DNA of 10,441 nucleotides from Moraxellaceae bacterium (GTDB lineage Bacteria; Pseudomonadota; Gammaproteobacteria; Pseudomonadales; Moraxellaceae), in NCBI GenBank assembly GCA_030684415.1, contig JAUXNL010000598.1:1-10441 (forward strand), in the 5' to 3' direction. The notes beneath the pieces are model-generated. The model made no database searches, was not told the origin of the DNA, and worked only from the letters and a program-made list of their open reading frames with translations. This document shows positions 1 through 6,556 of this stretch, in pieces. Within the stretch, counting starts at the first letter, position 1, and the number at the start of each line of letters is the position of its first letter. The translations under genes were made by a program, and so were the position numbers.

Positions 1-1080
<1,080 letters not shown>

Positions 1081-1091
1081 ACCGATGATCC

Positions 1092-1197
1092 ATCCCCCTC
1101 TCCCTTTGGAAGAGGGCCGGGGTGAGGGGCAGCGTCCGGGTCAACCACCGCCCCTCATCCGCCCCTTCGGGGCACCTTCTCCCGAAGGGAGAAGGAC
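1092..1197. repeat. REP-like intergenic element, copy 1 (paired hairpins around GGGGTGAGGGG)
   Basis: The element has a left hairpin (CCCTCT 1096-1101 with AGAGGG 1111-1116), then GGGGTGAGGGGC at 1119-1130. After a spacer comes the partly complementary CCCCTCATCCG at 1151-1161. It ends in two tight hairpins: GCCCC-TTC-GGGGC (1161-1173) and CCTTCTCCC-GAA-GGGAGAAGG (1175-1195). The whole can fold into one long interrupted cruciform. The layout and the 12-base core match the element at 5181-5274, so this is a repeat family within the window. The motif is familiar from extragenic palindromes of GC-rich Proteobacteria. No transposase is nearby. Confidence 0.75.
1175..1195 (+). terminator. Perfect 9-bp hairpin after glyA, possible terminator
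   Basis: CCTTCTCCC and GGGAGAAGG pair perfectly around a 3-base GAA loop. A second tight hairpin (1161-1173) stands directly before it. The following bases (ACGTTATAG) are not a T tract, so this is not a textbook intrinsic terminator. It may instead act as a transcript end protector for glyA, or simply be the right arm of the repeat element. Confidence 0.35.
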
Positions 1198-1252
1198 GTT
1201 ATAGATGCACTGTTGTTGCCGAAACATCAGGAAGGCTCTTTAGGGGTTTTAC

Positions 1253-1717
1253 ATGCACTGTCCGTTCTGTGCTGCCGATGACACGAAAGTGATCGACTCC
1301 CGCCTTGTCGCCGACGGCGATCAGGTCCGCCGCCGCCGCGAGTGCGCGGTGTGTGGCGAACGCTTCACCACCTTTGAAACCGCCGAACTCGTGCTGCCCC
1401 GCGTCATCAAGTCTGATGGCGTGCGCCAACCGTTCGACGACGCCAAATTGCGCTCCGGCATGATGCATGCCCTGCAAAAGCGCCCCGTCTCCATCGAAAA
1501 AATCGACGAAGCCATTCTCCGCATCATGCACCGCCTACGCGCTACCGGTGAGCGTGAGGTGAAGTCGCGTCTGGTTGGTGAGTTGGTGATGGACGAATTG
1601 CGTAAGCTCGACTCTGTGGCCTATGTGCGCTTTGCCTCGGTTTACCGCAGCTTTCAGGACATCAGCGAATTCCGCACCGAAATCGAAATGCTCGAACGCG
1701 CGCAGGACGAGCAGTAA
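1253..1717 (+). CDS. nrdR: Transcriptional repressor NrdR
   Basis: NrdR is the ATP/dATP-sensing repressor of ribonucleotide reductase operons. The 154 residues match the usual length. An N-terminal zinc ribbon is formed by CPFC (Cys3, Cys6) and CAVC (Cys31, Cys34), with the basic stretch QVRRRRE between them. The ATP-cone domain follows from about residue 49 (LPRVIKSDGVRQPFDDAKL) to about 139 (VAYVRFASVYRSFQDISEF). The ATG at 1253 is chosen because MHCPFC is the family's invariant N-terminus and AGGGG at 1242-1246 gives a well-placed ribosome binding site. ribD follows after 3 bases, so the two are translationally coupled. This nrdR-rib adjacency is widely conserved in Proteobacteria. I saw no obvious NrdR-box in the window, which is expected because its targets are the nrd operons. 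Confidence 0.97.
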   Translation: MHCPFCAADDTKVIDSRLVADGDQVRRRRECAVCGERFTTFETAELVLPRVIKSDGVRQPFDDAKLRSGMMHALQKRPVSIEKIDEAILRIMHRLRATGEREVKSRLVGELVMDELRKLDSVAYVRFASVYRSFQDISEFRTEIEMLERAQDEQ

Positions 1718-1720
1718 GCC

Positions 1721-2827
1721 ATGTCTGCCATTGCCGACCTTCGCTACATGGCCCTCGCGCTGCAGCAGGCCCGGCGCGGCCGTTACACCACGCAACCGAA
1801 TCCGCGCGTGGGCTGTGTGCTGGTCAAGGATGATGTGATTGTCGGTGAAGGCTTCCATGCGCGCGCCGGTAGCCCACATGCGGAAATCGCCGCACTGCGC
1901 CAGGCCGGCTATCGCGCCTATGGCGCCACCGCCTACGTCACGCTGGAGCCCTGCGCACATCACGGCCGCACGCCACCCTGCGCCAACGAACTGGTGATTG
2001 CCGGCATCAAGCGCGTGGTCATGGCCACGCTCGACGCCAATCCACTGGTGGCCGGCAAAGGCAAAAAAATTCTGGAAGAGGCCGGCATCGATACCGTCGT
2101 GGGCGTACTGGAAGACGACGCCCGTGCGCTGAATGCCGGCTTCTTGCGACGCATGAACGGCGGCCTGCCGTGGGTGCGCGCCAAAATCGCCACCAGCCTC
2201 GACGGCCGCACCGCCATGGCGTCGGGTGAATCCCGCTGGATTACGGGAGCGGAAGCTCGCCGCGACGTGCAGAAGTGGCGCGCCATGAGCAGCGCCATCA
2301 TCACCGGCATCGGCACCGTGCTCGCCGACGACCCCGCGCTCACCGTGCGCCCGGACGAGTGGGCCGACTGGACGCATGGCGAAGTGGTGCCGCCCTGGCG
2401 CGTCGTACTCGACAGCCATTTCCGCACACCGCTTAACGCCAAGCTGCTGAAAGTGCCGGGCCGCACGTTGATTGTCGGCACGCATTCGGTGCTCGACCGC
2501 ATGACCGCGCTCAGCGATGCCGGCGCCGACATCCTGGTCTTGCCGGGGCGTGATGGGCGGGTCGATGTGCAGGTGCTGCTGAAGCTGTTGGGAGAAGAAG
2601 GCGCCAACGAGGTGCTGATCGAAGCCGGCGCCGGCGTGAACGGCGCTTTTGCACGCGCCGGCCTGATTGATGAATATGTGCTGTACCAGGCGCCCATCCT
2701 GTTGGGCAGCTCAGCGCGCCCGATGCTCGACTGGCCTTTGCAAAGCATGCGCGACCAGCGCCGCCTGACCATTACCGACACGCGCATGGTGGGCGGCGAC
2801 ATCCGCCACCTCGCCAAACCGAAATGA
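1721..2827 (+). CDS. ribD: Bifunctional riboflavin biosynthesis protein RibD (deaminase/reductase)
   Basis: RibD carries out the second and third steps of riboflavin synthesis: deamination of the pyrimidine made by GTP cyclohydrolase II, then NADPH-dependent reduction of the ribosyl side chain. At 368 residues it is a standard full-length two-domain enzyme. The deaminase half (about 1-145) has the zinc/catalytic set His53-Ala-Glu55 (PHAEIAALRQAG) and Cys78/Cys87 in PCAHHGRTPPC. The reductase half starts near residue 150 with PWVRAKIATSLDGRTAM. It continues with SGESRWITG, the ITGIGTVLADDPALTVR block and a C-terminal EAGAGVNGAF segment. The start lies 3 bases after the nrdR stop, and no alternative start fits the family N-terminus better. 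ribE follows after 46 bases that contain a perfect hairpin. Confidence 0.97.
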   Translation: MSAIADLRYMALALQQARRGRYTTQPNPRVGCVLVKDDVIVGEGFHARAGSPHAEIAALRQAGYRAYGATAYVTLEPCAHHGRTPPCANELVIAGIKRVVMATLDANPLVAGKGKKILEEAGIDTVVGVLEDDARALNAGFLRRMNGGLPWVRAKIATSLDGRTAMASGESRWITGAEARRDVQKWRAMSSAIITGIGTVLADDPALTVRPDEWADWTHGEVVPPWRVVLDSHFRTPLNAKLLKVPGRTLIVGTHSVLDRMTALSDAGADILVLPGRDGRVDVQVLLKLLGEEGANEVLIEAGAGVNGAFARAGLIDEYVLYQAPILLGSSARPMLDWPLQSMRDQRRLTITDTRMVGGDIRHLAKPK

Positions 2828-2829
2828 CG

Positions 2830-2853
2830 CTCTTTTCCCTGCGCGGAAAAGAG
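2830..2853 (+). other. Perfect 9-bp hairpin between ribD and ribE
   Basis: CTCTTTTCC (2830-2838) pairs exactly with GGAAAAGAG (2845-2853) around a 6-base loop. It sits between the ribD stop and the ribE ribosome binding site. No T tract follows, so termination is unlikely. It may be an RNA processing or stability element, or may insulate ribE translation from ribD. Confidence 0.55.
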
Positions 2854-2873
2854 TGAAGGAACAGGAGATACAG

Positions 2874-3542
2874 ATGTTCACCGGCATCATCGAAGCGGTT
2901 GGCTCCATTCGCGCCATCGAGCCGCGCGGTGGCGATGTGCGCTTGCATATCGCCACAGGCAAGCTCGATCTTGCCGACGTGAAGCTCGGCGACTCCATCG
3001 CCACCAACGGTGTCTGCCTGACGGCGGTGGAATTGCCGGGTGACGGCTTTGTCGCCGATGTCTCCACCGAAACGCTCACGCGCTCGACATTGAAAACATT
3101 GAAGGTCGGCACGCGCGTCAATCTGGAAAAAGCATTACAGCCGCAATCGCGACTTGGCGGCCATATTGTCAGTGGCCACGTAGACGGCATCGGCGAAGTG
3201 GTCAGCCGCGAAAGCTCGGCGCGCGCCGTGCTCTTCCGTGTGCGTGCGCCCAAGGAGCTGGCGAAATACATTGCCGAGAAAGGCTCCATCACCACCGACG
3301 GCATCAGCCTCACGGTGAATGGCGTGCACGGCGCAGAATTCGATCTCACCATCGTGCCGCATACCGTGCAGGAAACGAATATCGCGGGCTGGCAGCCGGG
3401 CACGGTGCTGAATCTGGAGGTCGATGTGATTGCCCGTTATCTGGAGCGGCTGCTGCTGGGCAACAATGCCGCCAGCGCCAATGGCGGCAGCAACATCACC
3501 ACGGAATTCCTGGCCGAAAACGGCTTCATGAGGAAGGGATGA
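2874..3542 (+). CDS. ribE: Riboflavin synthase, alpha subunit
   Basis: This enzyme performs the last step of the pathway, dismutation of two 6,7-dimethyl-8-ribityllumazines into riboflavin and the pyrimidine that is recycled by RibH. The product has 222 residues in two lumazine-binding repeats. Repeat one opens with MFTGIIEAVGSI and contains SIATNGVCLT (about 41-50) and ADVSTETLTRSTL. Repeat two opens with GGHIVSGHVDGIGEV (about 96-109) and contains GISLTVNGV (143-151) and PHTVQETNI. The C-terminal tail ITTEFLAENGF is typical. The ATG at 2874 is preferred over an in-frame GTG at 2853 because MFTGII is the invariant start of the family and AGGAG at 2863-2867 is well spaced. The stop TGA lies beside the start of the DUF2059 gene, so the pair is coupled. 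The gene is called ribC in some Pseudomonas and Bacillus-style annotations. Confidence 0.97.
   Translation: MFTGIIEAVGSIRAIEPRGGDVRLHIATGKLDLADVKLGDSIATNGVCLTAVELPGDGFVADVSTETLTRSTLKTLKVGTRVNLEKALQPQSRLGGHIVSGHVDGIGEVVSRESSARAVLFRVRAPKELAKYIAEKGSITTDGISLTVNGVHGAEFDLTIVPHTVQETNIAGWQPGTVLNLEVDVIARYLERLLLGNNAASANGGSNITTEFLAENGFMRKG
3531..3538 (+). promoter_or_regulatory. Ribosome binding site deciding the DUF2059 start
   Basis: AGGAAGGG ends directly against the first possible ATG (3539), leaving no spacer, but lies 6 bases before the second ATG (3545). The second start is therefore favoured. It also gives a cleaner signal peptide (MLRTWLL rather than MIMLRTWLL). Confidence 0.6.
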
Positions 3543-3544
3543 TC

Positions 3545-4066
3545 ATGCTCAGAACCTGGCTACTGGCCGCCCTGCTGGCCCTGCCCGTCACCACACTGGC
3601 GACAACCGCGCCCGAAACCAAACGCGAACTGGCGGAACGGTATTTTTCCATCGCAGGCCTGGACGCCACGTACACTGACAAGCGCAAGATCGACGCCATG
3701 CTGCAGGCCATGATCAAGGACATGCTGAATGCCACGGCGGCCAGCATGACACCCGATCAGGTCAGTGCCTTCAACAAACACATGGACAACATGATGCCGT
3801 CCATCAACGAACTGGTGCAGTCGTATCTCGGCCGCATGAAGCCCGAGATGGTGAGCGTCATCACCGAGACTTACACCATAGAAGAGCTCAACGCACTGAT
3901 TGCGTTTTACTCGTCACCCGAAGGCCGCAATGTGGTTGCCAAAAGCCCGAGCATCGTCAACGGCATGATGGCCGTGACCAACAAGCACTCCGGACAACTG
4001 ACACAAGAGCTTTACAACATTCTTGTCAGCCACATCCAGGCTGTCATGACGGGACATATAAAATGA
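3545..4066 (+). CDS. Exported DUF2059-domain protein inside the rib operon
   Basis: The 173-residue product begins with a signal peptide: Arg3, then a hydrophobic stretch LLAALLALPVTTLA, with cleavage likely near residues 18-21. The mature part is helical and charged and ends in the DUF2059 signature TYTIEELNALIAFYSSPEGR (about 109-128), followed by SPSIVNGMMAV. DUF2059 proteins are secreted or periplasmic and of unknown function; I see no catalytic motif. The gene is wedged between ribE and ribBA. Its ATG lies 2 bases after the ribE stop (an alternative ATG at 3539 would overlap it), and its stop overlaps the ribBA start (ATGA at 4063-4066). It should thus be made together with the riboflavin enzymes, although they are cytoplasmic. 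Whether this reflects a flavin-related envelope role or simple hitch-hiking cannot be told from the sequence. Domain assignment is fairly sure; function is unknown. Confidence 0.85.
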   Translation: MLRTWLLAALLALPVTTLATTAPETKRELAERYFSIAGLDATYTDKRKIDAMLQAMIKDMLNATAASMTPDQVSAFNKHMDNMMPSINELVQSYLGRMKPEMVSVITETYTIEELNALIAFYSSPEGRNVVAKSPSIVNGMMAVTNKHSGQLTQELYNILVSHIQAVMTGHIK

Positions 4067-5169
4067 CACTGAACACGATTGAAGAACTGATTGCCGATAT
4101 CCGTCTCGGGCGCATGGTGGTCCTGATGGACGACGAAGATCGCGAAAACGAAGGCGATCTCGTGATGGCGGCCACGCATTGCCGGCCCGAAGACATCAAT
4201 TTCATGGCGAAATTCGGCCGCGGCCTGATCTGCATGCCGATGACGCGCGAGCGATGCGAAGCGCTGAAGCTGCCATTGATGGTGCAACGCAACGGCTCCG
4301 GTTACGGCACCAAGTTCACTGTCTCCATTGAAGCCGCGACCGGCGTGTCCACCGGCATTTCCGCTGCCGACCGTGCCCGCACGGTGCAAGCAGCGGTGGC
4401 ACGCGATGCCAAGGCCTCCGACATCGTGCAGCCCGGGCACATTTTCCCGTTAATGGCAGAGCCCGGCGGCGTGCTGCGCCGTGCAGGCCACACAGAAGCC
4501 TCCTGCGATCTGGCGCGGCTTGCCGGCTTTGAGGCCGCAGGCGTCATCTGCGAAATCATGAACGAAGACGGCTCCATGTCACGCCGCCCGGAGCTGGAAA
4601 AATTCGCGCAGGAGCATGGCCTGAAAATCGGCACGATTGCCGATCTCATCCACTACCGCATGGTCAATGAGCAAACAGTCGAACGTATCGACACGCGCAC
4701 GCTGCCCACCGAATACGGCGACTTCACTCTGCACGCCTATCGCGAAGCCGATGGTAGCGATACGCATATCGCGCTGGTCAAGGGCAATGCCACGCCGGGC
4801 GTGCTACCCACCGTGCGTGTGCATGCCGTCAATCCCCTACGTGATTTGCTGCATGCGCGCTACAACGGCCGCCTCGGCTGGAACCTGCAAAAAAGCCTGA
4901 AAGAAATTGCGGCGGCCGACTTCGGCATCATCGTGCTGCTCGGCCAGGACTATGTATCTGCCGACATGGTGGGGCATATCGAGGAATTCTTCGGTGGCCC
5001 GCGTGTGCGCAATGCCGATGGCTCCGGCATGTACCGCAACATCGGCACCGGCTCGCAAATCCTGCGCGACCTGGGCGTCACGAAAATGCGCCTGTTGAGC
5101 TCGCCCATGAAATTCAACGCGCTCTCCGGCTTCGGCCTCGAGATCGTGGAGTACGTCACCACCGAGTGA
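4063..5169 (+). CDS. ribBA: RibBA of the RibBX type: DHBP synthase fused to a degenerate GTP cyclohydrolase II-like domain
   Basis: The N-terminal half (about 1-205) is 3,4-dihydroxy-2-butanone-4-phosphate synthase, which converts ribulose-5-phosphate to the four-carbon donor for RibH. It has the acidic metal-binding loop DDEDRENEGD (23-32), YGTKFTVSIEA, TGISAADRARTV, PGHIFPL and GHTEA (142-146). From about residue 207 (VERIDTRTLPTEYGDF) it follows the GTP cyclohydrolase II fold. However, where RibA has HSECLTGDxFGSLRCDCG this protein has HAVNPLRDLLHARYNGRLG. The whole C-terminal half has no cysteine and no RQEGRGIGL or DTVEAN motif, so zinc binding and GTP hydrolysis should be lost. Such RibBX variants are described in Proteobacteria; their C-terminal half may be regulatory or structural. 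The start overlaps the upstream DUF2059 stop. A complete RibA is encoded at 9175-9768. Confidence 0.95.
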   Translation: MTLNTIEELIADIRLGRMVVLMDDEDRENEGDLVMAATHCRPEDINFMAKFGRGLICMPMTRERCEALKLPLMVQRNGSGYGTKFTVSIEAATGVSTGISAADRARTVQAAVARDAKASDIVQPGHIFPLMAEPGGVLRRAGHTEASCDLARLAGFEAAGVICEIMNEDGSMSRRPELEKFAQEHGLKIGTIADLIHYRMVNEQTVERIDTRTLPTEYGDFTLHAYREADGSDTHIALVKGNATPGVLPTVRVHAVNPLRDLLHARYNGRLGWNLQKSLKEIAAADFGIIVLLGQDYVSADMVGHIEEFFGGPRVRNADGSGMYRNIGTGSQILRDLGVTKMRLLSSPMKFNALSGFGLEIVEYVTTE

Positions 5170-5180
5170 TGACTGACCCA

Positions 5181-5274
5181 CTCTCCCTGCTTGCAGGGAG
5201 AGGACTGGGGTGAGGGGCTGGCACCATGCCGACCCTACCCCTCCCCCGATCCTCTTCCCGCCAGCGGGAAGAGG
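5181..5274. repeat. REP-like intergenic element, copy 2
   Basis: A left hairpin pairs CTCTCCCTGC (5181-5190) perfectly with GCAGGGAGAG (5193-5202). The core GGGGTGAGGGGC lies at 5207-5218. A C-rich arm, partly complementary to the core, spans 5237-5247. A right hairpin pairs CCTCTTCCCG (5251-5260) perfectly with CGGGAAGAGG (5265-5274) around CCAG. The architecture equals that of the copy at 1092-1197, with the stems compensated by different sequences. The element fills the gap between ribBA and ribH and would be transcribed within the operon, where it could act as a processing or stability structure. Confidence 0.75.
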
Positions 5275-5298
5275 AAGAACCGATGAAGGAAACAGAAA

Positions 5299-5772
5299 AT
5301 GAGCAAGATCACCTTTGTGGAAGGCAACTTTACCCAGGCCGATGCGAAGTACGCCATCGCTGTCGCCCGCTTCAACAGCTTTGTCGTGGAATCGCTGCTG
5401 GACGGCGCCATCGACACACTCAAGCGTCATGGTGTGAAAGAAGAAAACATCACCGTGGTGCGCGTACCGGGCGCCTGGGAGCTGCCGTTGGTGGCCAAGA
5501 AACTGGCTGAAAAGAAATCTTTCGACGCCATCATCGGTCTTGGCGCGGTGATTCGTGGTGGCACACCGCATTTTGATTTTGTCTGTAATGAAGCCGCCAA
5601 AGGCCTCGGCGCTGTCGGTCTGGAATTCGGCCTGCCGGTGATTTTCGGCGTGCTCACCACCGACTCGATCGAACAAGCCATCGAGCGCTCCGGCACCAAG
5701 GCCGGCAACAAGGGCGCGGATGCAGCACTCGGCGCCATCGAAATGGTGTCGGTCATCAAGGCTATCGGCTGA
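5299..5772 (+). CDS. ribH: 6,7-dimethyl-8-ribityllumazine synthase
   Basis: RibH condenses the RibD-derived pyrimidine with dihydroxybutanone phosphate to give lumazine, the substrate of RibE; the enzymes of this family form pentamers or icosahedral shells. The 157 residues match the family length. Key motifs are ARFNSFVVESLLDGA (23-37), VRVPGAWELP (54-63), the substrate/catalytic block GAVIRGGTPHFDFVCNEAAKG (82-102, proton-transfer His at residue 91), GLPVIFGVLTTDSIEQA and RSGTKAGNKGADAA. The ATG at 5299 has AAGGA at 5286-5290. An upstream ATG at 5283 is out of frame. The gene is separated from ribBA by a REP-like element, so its expression may differ from that of ribD-ribE-ribBA. Confidence 0.97.
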   Translation: MSKITFVEGNFTQADAKYAIAVARFNSFVVESLLDGAIDTLKRHGVKEENITVVRVPGAWELPLVAKKLAEKKSFDAIIGLGAVIRGGTPHFDFVCNEAAKGLGAVGLEFGLPVIFGVLTTDSIEQAIERSGTKAGNKGADAALGAIEMVSVIKAIG

Positions 5773-5801
5773 TTTCACGACTGACAGCTCATGTAACACC
5801 T

Positions 5802-5829
5802 GGCGGGAGCAGAGCCCTCTGCCTCCGCC
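5802..5829 (+). other. Imperfect hairpin between ribH and nusB
   Basis: GGCGG (5802-5806) pairs with CCGCC (5825-5829), and GCAGAG (5809-5814) pairs with CTCTGC (5817-5822), leaving a 2x2 internal loop and a tiny apical loop. Its right foot touches the perfect palindrome that starts at 5829, so the two stems are stacked side by side. No T tract follows. Confidence 0.5.
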
Positions 5830-5855
5830 GTTTTACCGGGCAGCCCGGTAAAACG
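5829..5855 (+). other. Perfect 27-base palindrome between ribH and nusB
   Basis: A 12-bp perfect stem, CGTTTTACCGGG (5829-5840) with CCCGGTAAAACG (5844-5855), closes on a 3-base loop. It lies 25 bases before the nusB start. No poly-T follows, so it is either an RNA structure governing the ribH/nusB boundary, a protein-binding dyad, or an extragenic palindrome of another family than the GGGGTGAGGGG elements. Confidence 0.6.
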
Positions 5856-5879
5856 CCACTCCATTTCTGGTGAAAGTAC

Positions 5880-6329
5880 GTGAACAAAAGCAATACCAGC
5901 GGCATCAAGCCCTCCGCACGACGCAAGGCACGGCGCTTTGCCATGCAGGCCCTTTACGAATGGGCCATTTCGGGCAATGTGATGCTCGAGATCGAGGCGC
6001 GCTATCGAGTCGAGAACGACATGCACAAAGTCGACCTCGATTATTTTCATGAGTTGATTCATGAAATCGTGAATCACTCCGACGCTATCGACGATGCCTA
6101 TCTTTCGCATCTCGACCGCAAGTTCCACGAACTTGACCATGTCGAGCGTGCCATCCTGCGTATCGGCACTTATGAGTTGCTGCACCGCATCGATGTGCCT
6201 TACAAGGTTGTCATCAATGAAGGCATCGAGCTGGCCAAGGATTTCGGCGCAACCGAATCGCACAAATATGTGAACAGCATTCTGGATGAAGTGGCCAAGC
6301 AGCATCGCACGGTCGAGCGCCCGGCCTGA
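5880..6329 (+). CDS. nusB: Transcription antitermination factor NusB
   Basis: NusB binds boxA RNA with NusE (S10) and takes part in antitermination on rRNA operons. The 149-residue product is the normal all-helical size. The basic N-terminus with SARRKARRFAMQALYEW (12-28) is the RNA-binding ARR...QALY motif. The C-terminal signature runs from ERAILRIGTYELL (89-101) through DVPYKVVINEGIELAKDFG (105-123) to HKYVNSILDEVA. The start is a GTG at 5880 with GGTGAAAG at 5869-5876 as a plausible ribosome binding site. The ribH-nusB-thiL order is the same as in E. coli, but here two hairpins separate ribH and nusB, and a 200-base repeat-bearing gap separates nusB from thiL. Confidence 0.96.
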   Translation: MNKSNTSGIKPSARRKARRFAMQALYEWAISGNVMLEIEARYRVENDMHKVDLDYFHELIHEIVNHSDAIDDAYLSHLDRKFHELDHVERAILRIGTYELLHRIDVPYKVVINEGIELAKDFGATESHKYVNSILDEVAKQHRTVERPA

Positions 6330-6377
6330 GTCCGGCCCGGCTGACCACCAGACGGCTTGCCAAAAAAATTCACCCGC

Positions 6378-6410
6378 GCTTCGACTGGGTTCTCCTGAGC
6401 TCGTCGAAGC
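6378..6410. repeat. Dispersed palindrome-like element (GCTTCGAC ... GTCGAAGC)
   Basis: GCTTCGAC (6378-6385) and GTCGAAGC (6403-6410) are perfect inverted arms around a 17-base centre containing GGGTTCTCCTGAGC. Read on the minus strand, it resembles the TTCGAC-AGCTCAGG-type extragenic palindrome that is scattered in many proteobacterial genomes. It could also serve as a weak transcript end after nusB, although no T tract follows. Confidence 0.55.
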
Positions 6411-6478
6411 ACACGCAAATGCATGGCAAGGTATTTTTCAGCTCGCGGTTAGCCGCCTGACGCATCAACACGATTCAC

Positions 6479-6517
6479 ATACCTGACTCAGATACCTGAC
6501 TCATATACCTGAGTCAC
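6479..6517. repeat. Three tandem 13-base repeats upstream of thiL
   Basis: The units ATACCTGACTCAG (6479-6491), ATACCTGACTCAT (6492-6504) and ATACCTGAGTCAC (6505-6517) follow one another without spacing. Units one and two differ only at the last base. Unit three differs from unit two at two bases and turns TGACTCA into TGAGTCA, its own reverse complement. A fourth partial copy of the core, TTGACTCAC, occurs at 6533-6541. Confidence 0.85.
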
Positions 6518-6556
6518 ACCGGGATCACAGGCTTGACTCACACAGCTGGGCACCAC

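Noticed and set aside
1200..1205. TATAGA as a -10 box for nrdR
   Set aside because: No -35 can be seen at a suitable distance, since that place is occupied by the repeat hairpin; too weak to list as a promoter.
1081..1252. FMN riboswitch upstream of the rib genes
   Set aside because: The G-rich GGGGTGAGGGGCAG looks a little like part of an RFN element, but the other conserved segments (such as ACCGGCGGT) are absent here and in the remaining gaps, and the sequence is explained by the repeat element.
1535..2485. Long minus-strand open frame opposite nrdR and ribD
   Set aside because: Its His/Ala/Gly-rich, domain-less product mirrors the codon bias of ribD; no ribosome binding site or family match.
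5226..5510. Open frame overlapping ribH in another frame
   Set aside because: Its codons follow the shadow of ribH, its product has no recognisable domain, and it runs through the repeat element.
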